Both the position numbers and the translations under genes were made by a program. The notes below the pieces were generated by a model, which saw only the letters and a program-made list of their open reading frames with translations, did no database searches and was not told the origin of the DNA. A stretch of 11,582 nucleotides of DNA from Nitrosomonas sp. GTDB taxonomy: Bacteria > Pseudomonadota > Gammaproteobacteria > Burkholderiales > Nitrosomonadaceae. The first letter of the stretch is position 1, and the number at the start of each line of letters is the position of its first letter. The DNA lies in the NCBI GenBank assembly GCA_005779435.1, contig SXJH01000218.1, forward strand, positions 1 to 11,582. The letters are read 5' to 3'. This document shows, piece after piece, positions 6,399 through 11,582 of this stretch.

Positions 6399-7232
6399 AT
6401 GACGGAACTTATCGAGCGCTGCCATGTGTATATCTCGCAGCCGCCGCTGTATAAAATCAAACACGGTAAAAAAGAGCGTTATGTCAAGGACGATCATGAG
6501 TTGAAGCAATATATGCTAAGTATTGCTCTGGATGGTGCCGAGCTTTTTACTGGAGAAAATAAACCGCCGCTGGTCGGCGAAACGCTGGAGAAAATCGCCA
6601 ACGAATATATCCTGGCCGAAGCGGTGATTGAACGCATGAGCCAGGCTATCGACAATCACGTTATGCATGCGTTATTGCGCCAGCCCGATGTGGATTTGAG
6701 TAGCAAGCAAGCGGCGGAAGACAGCGCATCGCGAGTAGCTGCACGGGTTAAGGACATAAAAATAGTCGCGGAATACGATGAAATCCATGAGCGCTATCGC
6801 TTGAAGATCATGCGCATGTCGCACGGCAATGTGCTGACCAGCTATTTGGATAACGATTTTCTGGAAAGCGGAGACTATGCACAAATCCAGAAAACCGCCC
6901 AAGTGTTTGAAGGGTTGTTGGGTCAAGGTGCTTACATTCAACGCGGCGAACGTAAGCAAACTGTCGCTGAATTCAAGCTTGCACTCGAATGGTTGCTGGA
7001 AGAAGCGAAAAAAGGATTGAATGTGCAGCGCTACAAAGGTCTTGGTGAGATGAATCCAAGCCAGCTTTGGGAAACCACGATGGACCCTGCAAATCGTCGC
7101 TTGCTGCGTGCGCAAATCGAAGACAGCATCTTAACCGATGAAATTTTCACCACGCTAATGGGCGATGTGGTGGAACCGCGACGAGCTTTTATTGAGAAGA
7201 ATGCGCTGCGGGCAACGAATATCGATATTTGA
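6399..7232 (+). CDS. gyrB: DNA gyrase subunit B, C-terminal part (TOPRIM end and tail)
   Basis: From ATG 6399 this gives 277 aa, starting at the Met of the conserved RQM and so lacking only Y-R-Q of GyrB. It contains ER-HVYISQPPLYK (residues 6-19) and the ~170-residue Gram-negative insertion. Near the end is the gyrase signature QRYKGLGEMNPSQLWETTM (210-228), then the usual end FIEKNAL near the C-terminus. The ATG is 6 nt after the TAA, close enough for termination-reinitiation, but no convincing Shine-Dalgarno precedes it (only CGGCAG). This is also the fixed Met of intact GyrB, so its presence does not show a real start. If made, it would have to pair with the N-terminal part. T4-type phage topoisomerases, whose GyrB-like subunit is split into two proteins, are a loose precedent. 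Confidence 0.6.
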   Translation: MTELIERCHVYISQPPLYKIKHGKKERYVKDDHELKQYMLSIALDGAELFTGENKPPLVGETLEKIANEYILAEAVIERMSQAIDNHVMHALLRQPDVDLSSKQAAEDSASRVAARVKDIKIVAEYDEIHERYRLKIMRMSHGNVLTSYLDNDFLESGDYAQIQKTAQVFEGLLGQGAYIQRGERKQTVAEFKLALEWLLEEAKKGLNVQRYKGLGEMNPSQLWETTMDPANRRLLRAQIEDSILTDEIFTTLMGDVVEPRRAFIEKNALRATNIDI

Positions 7233-7249
7233 TGGATTGTTCTTTAGGT

Positions 7250-8005
7250 TTATAAGTTACAGAAGGTTAATTCAAATTCGACATCGCCTTCGTAAACCCT
7301 GCTTTTTTGATTCGATTGCGTCGGAACGAACCGGATATTCAGTGCGTATTTATTAGCGCTGATTTCAGGTACGCAAGGCAGTTGATTGCTCAGATTGAGC
7401 CTTAGCATATGCGCTGAATATTCCGATCCGAGCTGTTGAAAAATTCCGTGATTCGCCACAACCCGCAGTGTTTTTCCGCTATTTCTCAATAAACGCAATA
7501 CAATACCGAATGCATTGCGGATGGGCTGGAACGGTTTCAGCCATTCTTCGAAGTCTTTATGCCGTTCGGTTGGATCTAAATTTAACCAATAGTGATATGA
7601 TGGCAAATCGAATACGCAACACCCGCCCGGTATTGAAATTCGTTGTTTGATCGCCATCAGCCATTCATTTTCACGTAAGTGTTCGCCGACTTTTCCCGGA
7701 AAATCGAGCATCTCCCGGAAAGTAATTTTGATATCGGACAATACCGTATCGAGTGTTGTTTCAGAAACATCCGGATTTTTGCGAAGTAATTCCAGGACCT
7801 GTTTTTGCCGTTCCAGTTCTTGTAATAAATCGGATTTAATGTCCGCACGACCGGTGATTTCAAGTACCTCAAACAATGCGATGAGGGCGGCATGATGCTC
7901 GGTAGCGGAATCCTTGCTTGAAAAGAAATCGATTCTATTAAACAGGTCTTCAAGTCGCAGCAGCGTACGAATACGCTCGTTCAGCGGGTGTTCATAACAA
8001 ATCAC
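7250..8005 (-). CDS. zapD: cell division protein ZapD (YacF family)
   Basis: ZapD is a cytosolic FtsZ-binding protein that bundles protofilaments at the division ring. At 251 aa it matches the family (about 247). Family features are the N-terminal YEHPLNERIRTLLRLEDLF, a mainly helical N-terminal half, the central LREN-W and GGCCVFDLP-YHYWL blocks, and the C-terminal beta-rich half ending VEFELTFCNL. The frame opens at GTG 8005 (rest of the N-terminus I-C-Y-E-H); no in-frame ATG lies nearby upstream and the next codons fit the family, so GTG is my start, although the upstream ribosome site is weak. It follows coaE by 97 nt and converges on gyrB with 17 nt between stops. The usual downstream partner yacG is absent here. 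Confidence 0.93.
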   Translation of the reverse strand: MICYEHPLNERIRTLLRLEDLFNRIDFFSSKDSATEHHAALIALFEVLEITGRADIKSDLLQELERQKQVLELLRKNPDVSETTLDTVLSDIKITFREMLDFPGKVGEHLRENEWLMAIKQRISIPGGCCVFDLPSYHYWLNLDPTERHKDFEEWLKPFQPIRNAFGIVLRLLRNSGKTLRVVANHGIFQQLGSEYSAHMLRLNLSNQLPCVPEISANKYALNIRFVPTQSNQKSRVYEGDVEFELTFCNL

Positions 8006-8102
8006 GGCAGCTTTACATCCACAGAAAGGTTGGTGAAATGAAACATAACCGAGGCATGATTATTTCATAAAAAAATAAATTTTCCCAAACATTTCCTGAC
8101 AA
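8006..8102 (-). other. coaE-zapD intergenic stretch
   Basis: In the minus direction this 97-nt AT-rich gap has a T-rich run (rich in T on the minus strand around 8069-8088), then an imperfect hairpin (ATGAA/TTCAT and ATAA/TTAT arms between 8038 and 8068, with a 2-nt bulge). The hairpin lies after, not before, the T-run, so it is not a standard Rho-independent terminator for coaE. I saw no convincing promoter for zapD, which may depend on the upstream operon. Confidence 0.3.
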
Positions 8103-8720
8103 TTACCTTAGTCTCGGATCGGATCCTGAAATGGAAAGGTATTTGCTATGTAGATCAGCTACCTGTGCTTTCAGATGATCGAGGCCCCGATTATTGGCGA
8201 TGACATCGTCGGCCTTTCGCAGGCGTTCTTTTCGTGCGATTTGTGCGGCCATGATCGCTTTGACTTGCGGTTCGGATAAATTGCTGCGTGCCATCGTCCG
8301 CGATATTTGCTGTTGTTCGTCGCAATCGATGACCAGAATACGCTGCACGATACGGTCGTAATCTTTTGTTTCAAAAAGCAGCGGAACGACAACGATAACG
8401 TAGGATGATCGGGCTTGGCCGATTTGCCGCATGGTTTCGTTGAGGATGATAGGGTGCAAAATCTTTTCGAGGCGAGATCGGGCATCATCGTCCGAAAAAA
8501 CCAATCCGCGCATTTTCTCTCTATCCAGAGAGCCTTCATTGGTCAGATAAGCATCTCCGAAAGCGTCTTTTATCGCATTAATCGCTTGCCCGTTCGATTG
8601 CGTTATCGTTCGCGCAATGACATCGGTATCGATAACATGAACGCCAAGATCCGAGAAACACTGGCTGGCGGCGGATTTCCCGCAACCGATACCGCCGGTT
8701 AACCCAACTACGAAGGACAT
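8103..8720 (-). CDS. coaE: dephospho-CoA kinase
   Basis: CoaE phosphorylates the 3'-hydroxyl of the ribose of dephospho-CoA, the last step of CoA synthesis, in the cytosol. It is 205 aa, typical length. The P-loop TGGIGCGKS is at 8-16 with Lys15. Then come VIDTD with Asp33 and Asp35 near the catalytic site, LEKILHP (His91-Pro92) of the CoA-binding region, VPLLFE at 114-119, and an LID-like segment with RNLSEPQ and RKADDVIANN near the end. The ATG is 3 nt after the pilD stop, with no clear ribosome site, so translational coupling to pilD is likely. The order pilC-pilD-coaE is a conserved proteobacterial neighbourhood. PanB and PanC, earlier in the same cofactor route, are on the other strand 7 kb away. 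Confidence 0.96.
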   Translation of the reverse strand: MSFVVGLTGGIGCGKSAASQCFSDLGVHVIDTDVIARTITQSNGQAINAIKDAFGDAYLTNEGSLDREKMRGLVFSDDDARSRLEKILHPIILNETMRQIGQARSSYVIVVVPLLFETKDYDRIVQRILVIDCDEQQQISRTMARSNLSEPQVKAIMAAQIARKERLRKADDVIANNRGLDHLKAQVADLHSKYLSISGSDPRLR

Positions 8721-8723
8721 GAA

Positions 8724-9584
8724 TTAAAGCAGACCAAAGTAAACACGATTAATTTCTTCCCCCCAAAACAGCGCAATCAAAGCGCCACCGACCAGATACG
8801 GACCGAAAGGTATCGGAATGTTCTTGTGAAGTCTGGCCGCAACGATGAGTCCAACGCCAACCAGAGCGCCAACCAATGAAGATAGCAAAATGACCAGCGG
8901 CAACATGCTCCATCCCAACCACGCGCCGATGGCCGATAACAATTTAAAGTCGCCGTAGCCCATTCCTTCTTTGCCTGTGGCGAGTTTAAAACACCAATAA
9001 ATCGTCCACAAGGAAACATATCCGGCAACAGCACCGATGATAGCGGATTCAATGTCAGTAAAGCCGTTATTCAGATTGAACAGTAAGCCCGTCCAGATCA
9101 ATGGTAACGTGATGTCGTCGGGAAGCAGTTGCGTATCCAGATCGATAACAGCAAGCGCAATCAACGCCCAAACGAAACACAATATTGCGATCGTGGCAAA
9201 TCCAAAACCATACTGCCAGGCAATGAGTCCGCTCATCAGTGCGGTAATTGCTTCGATTACAGGGTATCGCAAAGAAATCCGCGTATGGCATTGGGAACAT
9301 TGTCCGCGAAGGAGAAGGTAACTGATAATCGGAATATTTTCCCAAACGGCAATGCGATGTCCGCATTGGGGGCAGGTCGAGCGCGGCGTTATCAGATTGA
9401 ACGCGGGTTCGGTTTTAACAATTTCTCCGCGCAAATCGGCGCACTGTTGCAGCCAATTTCGTTTCATCATTTCCGGCAACCGGTAAATCACTACATTTAA
9501 AAAACTGCCGATCATGAGTCCGAATATCGTGACAACAGTAATGAAAAAGGTGGGCTCATTTTGCAAAATGGATAGAAAAGACAT
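8724..9584 (-). CDS. pilD: type IV prepilin peptidase/N-methyltransferase PilD
   Basis: PilD is an inner-membrane aspartic protease that cleaves the prepilin leader and methylates the new N-terminus of type IV pilins and pseudopilins. From ATG 9584 it is 286 aa, like P. aeruginosa PilD. It shows an N-terminal membrane segment with GSFLNVVIYRLP (26-37), then a cytoplasmic zinc domain with four Cys (CPQC 71-74, CSQC 96-99). Catalytic Asp148 is in VIDLDTQLLPDD and Asp212 in GMGYGDFKLL. Several hydrophobic helices and IPFGPYL follow. A longer frame opens at TTG 9611 (9 extra residues), but the ATG product aligns directly with the known N-terminus, so I chose ATG. It begins 33 nt after pilC and ends 3 nt before coaE, in one operon. 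Confidence 0.95.
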   Translation of the reverse strand: MSFLSILQNEPTFFITVVTIFGLMIGSFLNVVIYRLPEMMKRNWLQQCADLRGEIVKTEPAFNLITPRSTCPQCGHRIAVWENIPIISYLLLRGQCSQCHTRISLRYPVIEAITALMSGLIAWQYGFGFATIAILCFVWALIALAVIDLDTQLLPDDITLPLIWTGLLFNLNNGFTDIESAIIGAVAGYVSLWTIYWCFKLATGKEGMGYGDFKLLSAIGAWLGWSMLPLVILLSSLVGALVGVGLIVAARLHKNIPIPFGPYLVGGALIALFWGEEINRVYFGLL

Positions 9585-9617
9585 GATATGAAAAATATCC
9601 GAGTAGGCCAAATAAGA

Positions 9618-10841
9618 TTAACTGACAACCATGCCCATTTTGAAAATCGGCAAATACATGGCAATGACCATACCGCCGATCAGCGTTCCCAAGACCACCA
9701 TGATCATGGGTTCCATCAAGCTTGATAATGCGGCTACGGCATCGTCGACTTCCGCTTCGTAAAAATCGGCAATTTTGCTTAACATCGAATCCAATGATCC
9801 GGCCTCTTCGCCAATCGCAACCATTTGGATCACCATATTCGGGAATACGGCCGTATTTGCCATCGAAGACATTAAGCTGTTGCCTGTACTGACTTCCAGC
9901 TGGATCTTTTTGGTGGCCTCGTAATAAATATAATTTCCTGCCGCGCCTGCAACCGAGTCGAGCGACTCGACCAGCGGGACACCGGCGGCAAACATGGTTG
10001 AAAGCGTTCTGGACCAACGAGCAATCGCCGCTTTGCGGATAACTTCCCCGAAAATAGGCACTTTAAGTACGAGCCGGTCCATTATGCGTTGCATGGGAAT
10101 GGATCGCTTCCACACATAGAAAAAAGTATAAATACTGCCGCCCAGAATGCTGAAAATAGCCCACCAATAATCGACAAAAAAATCCGATATCGTCATAACA
10201 ATCAGTGTCGGTGCCGGCAATTCGGCGCCGAATCCCTCGAATAAGCTTTTAAAGGCAGGGATCACAAAAATCATGATTACCGCCGTGATGATAAAGGCAA
10301 CGACGATAATTGAAATCGGATAGAAAAGAGCGGATTTGATTTTTCCTTTGATGGCTTGAATTTTTTCTTTGTAAGTGGCGAGACGATCCAAAATGCCGTC
10401 CAAAATACCTGCAGCTTCGCCCGCACCAACCAAATTACAATAAAGCGCATTGAAATAAAGCGGGTATTTACGAAAAGCATCGGCTAAGTTACTGCCGGTT
10501 TCCACGTCCGATTTGATGTCTAAGACTAATTTGCTTAAAGCCGGATTACTATGTCCTTTGCCGACGATGTCGAATGCCTGGAGTAAAGGCACGCCGGATT
10601 TCATCATGGTTGCCATTTGACGGGTAAACAGCGTGATATCTTTGTCGGTAATTTTGCCGCCCGATCGAAATTTTTTGATTTTTGTGACTTTAATTCCTTG
10701 GCGTCGCAATGTCGATGTGATAATCACCGGCCCGGCGGCGCGCATTTCACCCTTGATTTTCTTTCCGGTTTTGTCCGTGCCCTCCCATGCGTAATTGAAT
10801 TCTTTGGATTTCTTGTCGGTTTGTGCTGCCACGGTTGCCAT
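9618..10841 (-). CDS. pilC: type IV pilus inner-membrane platform protein PilC
   Basis: PilC is the polytopic platform protein on which the PilB and PilT motors act during pilus extension and retraction. It is 407 aa, normal length. It has a basic cytoplasmic N-terminus with YAWEGTDKTGKKIKGEM and two T2SSF domains (about 70-193 and 276-397). The repeated motif is visible in both: FTRQMATMMKSGVPLLQA (72-89) and WSRTLSTMFAAGVPLVE (276-292), each followed by a GEAAG or GEEAG turn (141-145, 344-348). Hydrophobic segments are at about 171-197, 224-243 and 377-400. The ATG is supported by a good Shine-Dalgarno 7 nt upstream. The usual partner pilB is not next to it: an SDR gene lies upstream instead, 158 nt away, so pilC probably starts its own transcript. 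Confidence 0.97.
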   Translation of the reverse strand: MATVAAQTDKKSKEFNYAWEGTDKTGKKIKGEMRAAGPVIITSTLRRQGIKVTKIKKFRSGGKITDKDITLFTRQMATMMKSGVPLLQAFDIVGKGHSNPALSKLVLDIKSDVETGSNLADAFRKYPLYFNALYCNLVGAGEAAGILDGILDRLATYKEKIQAIKGKIKSALFYPISIIVVAFIITAVIMIFVIPAFKSLFEGFGAELPAPTLIVMTISDFFVDYWWAIFSILGGSIYTFFYVWKRSIPMQRIMDRLVLKVPIFGEVIRKAAIARWSRTLSTMFAAGVPLVESLDSVAGAAGNYIYYEATKKIQLEVSTGNSLMSSMANTAVFPNMVIQMVAIGEEAGSLDSMLSKIADFYEAEVDDAVAALSSLMEPMIMVVLGTLIGGMVIAMYLPIFKMGMVVS

Positions 10842-10848
10842 GATGTAG

Positions 10849-10853
10849 TCCTC
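10849..10853 (-). promoter_or_regulatory. pilC ribosome binding site
   Basis: On the minus strand GAGGA precedes the pilC ATG with a 7-nt spacer (CTACATC), the clearest Shine-Dalgarno in the window, and it confirms that start. Confidence 0.75.
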
Positions 10854-10934
10854 AGCGACGGTATAGATGCAATGAATCGGATTGCTTCCAAATACATTTT
10901 AAGATTTTGGCGGGTATACGGCATGTTCCGATCG

Positions 10935-10949
10935 ATTACTGAGAGTAAT
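10935..10949. repeat. 15-bp perfect inverted repeat upstream of pilC
   Basis: ATTACT-GAG-AGTAAT is a 6-bp perfect arm pair with a 3-nt centre, 94 nt upstream of the pilC start in a 158-nt gap with no gene. It could be a regulator site for pilC or a small hairpin. On the minus strand it is not followed by a T-run, so it is not a terminator for the SDR gene. I saw no convincing -10/-35 pair in the gap. Confidence 0.35.
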
Positions 10950-10999
10950 TTTCAAGAAATCGGCAAAGTAATGGTACACAGCCAAGTATTACCGATTGT

Positions 11000-11582
11000 T
11001 TATTTAACGGCTTGAACCCCTTCGTGAACAGTTGGGTATCGCAATTTGACATGCAATTCTTTCTTCATCCTGGCATTTGTTAGTTTTCTGGATTCATTGA
11101 TAAACGACAGCATGCCGGGGGACAGTTGCCGTTGCGCTTCCGCCCGCGTAATTCGCGGCGGTCGCGGTAAATTGAAGCGATCGGCGACAATATCGAAATA
11201 GACGCCCATTTTGACATTGGAATCGTCGCATGTGTGATAGATCCTGTTCGGTTTGCCGAACCGCAGGGCGGCATAGATAATCCGGGCAAGATCGTCCGCA
11301 TGGATATGGTTGGTATAGCTGTCGTCGGCATCGATTATAGCCGGGTGACCGTCGCGTAAACGAGTCAACGGCAATCTATCGGCGGCATATATCCCGGGAA
11401 CGCGCAGAATCGATACCGTGGCGTGATTTCGTATTCCCCAATCGCGAATTTGTTTTTCCGCATCGGCACGCCGTATTGCGCGATCGTTTTCCGGATGAAT
11501 GGCAACGGTTTCATCGATCAATCGTCCGTGACAATTTCCATAAACACCGCTGGTGCTGATATAGACAAGGCGTTGTGGTAAA
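11000..11582 (-). CDS. atypical SDR / NAD-dependent epimerase family protein, 5' end missing
   Basis: This is the C-terminal ~193 residues of a short-chain dehydrogenase/epimerase-like protein. The frame runs open off the right edge, so its start is outside the window; the TTG at 11521 is internal. Visible family blocks are RLVYISTSGVYG (strand beta5 and the active-site Ser region), the LRVPGIYA block, NHIHADDLARIIYAAL, and a YP-V-EGV type C-terminus. The segment where extended SDRs have Y-x-x-x-K is R-A-I-R-R-A-D-A-E, so both catalytic residues appear replaced by Arg. This is typical of atypical SDRs (YeeZ-like), which bind the nucleotide but have unclear chemistry. The substrate cannot be told from sequence. 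Only a 158-nt gap separates it from pilC on the same strand. Confidence 0.85.
   Translation of the reverse strand, partial: LPQRLVYISTSGVYGNCHGRLIDETVAIHPENDRAIRRADAEKQIRDWGIRNHATVSILRVPGIYAADRLPLTRLRDGHPAIIDADDSYTNHIHADDLARIIYAALRFGKPNRIYHTCDDSNVKMGVYFDIVADRFNLPRPPRITRAEAQRQLSPGMLSFINESRKLTNARMKKELHVKLRYPTVHEGVQAVK

Larger units (their letters stand above)
4812..7232 (+). pseudogene. gyrB: gyrB locus, interrupted by one in-frame TAA (whole extent)
   Basis: Read as one frame from ATG 4812 to TGA 7230-7232, this locus has 806 codons, matching Gram-negative GyrB (E. coli 804 aa) over its full length, but codon 527 (6390-6392) is TAA. Both sides are in the same frame, so this is a nonsense substitution, not an indel. 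The residues around it are TLLLTLF-stop-RQMTELIER, where GyrB normally has ...TFFYRQM...; the lost residue is the conserved Tyr (about Tyr515 in E. coli). TAT or TAC to TAA is a single base change. Strong conservation after the stop argues against an old pseudogene. The type pseudogene here means interrupted; a sequencing or assembly error, a split functional gene or stop readthrough all remain open. The two halves are listed separately. Confidence 0.75.

Noticed and set aside
6381..6399. Frameshift as the cause of the gyrB break
   Set aside because: The frame is the same before and after the TAA (6399 minus 4812 is a multiple of 3), so an indel in the TTTT run cannot explain it; a substitution is required.
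6672..7115. 147-codon open frame on the minus strand inside gyrB
   Set aside because: It lies wholly opposite the conserved gyrB tail and has no recognisable motif or ribosome site; it is a by-product of gyrB codon use.
8015..8023. DnaA-box-like ACATCCACA upstream of zapD
   Set aside because: Two mismatches and isolated; such matches are expected by chance in 11 kb.
9556..10017. 153-codon minus-strand frame over the pilC 3' end
   Set aside because: It is out of frame with pilC and pilD, both of which are strongly supported there, and its product is of unnatural composition.
10617..11015. Plus-strand open frame across the pilC start and the upstream gap
   Set aside because: It runs opposite the confirmed pilC N-terminus, has no family resemblance and no ribosome site.

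Overview
The window looks like a bacterial replication-origin region, most likely from a betaproteobacterium. Nitrosomonadales (Nitrosomonas-like) is my best guess from the protein sequences, the moderate GC content and the gene families. That placement is by eye, not by search. All genes are ordinary housekeeping or type IV pilus genes. I find no phage, insertion sequence, CRISPR array, RNA gene or clearly new multi-gene system.

Plus strand, left to right: the 3' end of folK, overlapped by panB, then panC (folate and pantothenate synthesis). A candidate sigma70 promoter follows, and then dnaA. The 334-nt dnaA-dnaN gap has two parts. The first is a GC-richer stretch (55% over 3311-3420) holding a possible 42-49 codon small ORF. 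The second is an AT-rich stretch with two perfect DnaA boxes, weaker boxes and a 95-nt tract of 21% GC, which I read as a probable oriC. dnaN and gyrB follow. Minus strand, read right to left: a 5'-truncated atypical SDR/epimerase, pilC, pilD, coaE and zapD. The pilC-pilD-coaE-zapD run is tightly packed and converges on gyrB with only 17 nt between the two stop codons.

The most striking feature is in gyrB. The reading frame is intact and well conserved over 806 codons, but codon 527, which should be the near-invariant Tyr just after the TOPRIM DxDxD motif, is TAA. The frame continues unchanged after it, and an in-frame ATG lies 6 nt downstream. Either this is a base error, or the essential gyrase B subunit is split, re-initiated or read through.

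Functionally, the left half couples vitamin/cofactor synthesis (folK-panB-panC) to replication initiation (dnaA, oriC), the sliding clamp (dnaN) and supercoiling (gyrB). The right half carries type IV pilus assembly (pilC, pilD), the last step of CoA synthesis (coaE) and division-ring control (zapD). CoaE completes the route that PanB and PanC begin, but from a separate, opposite-strand operon.
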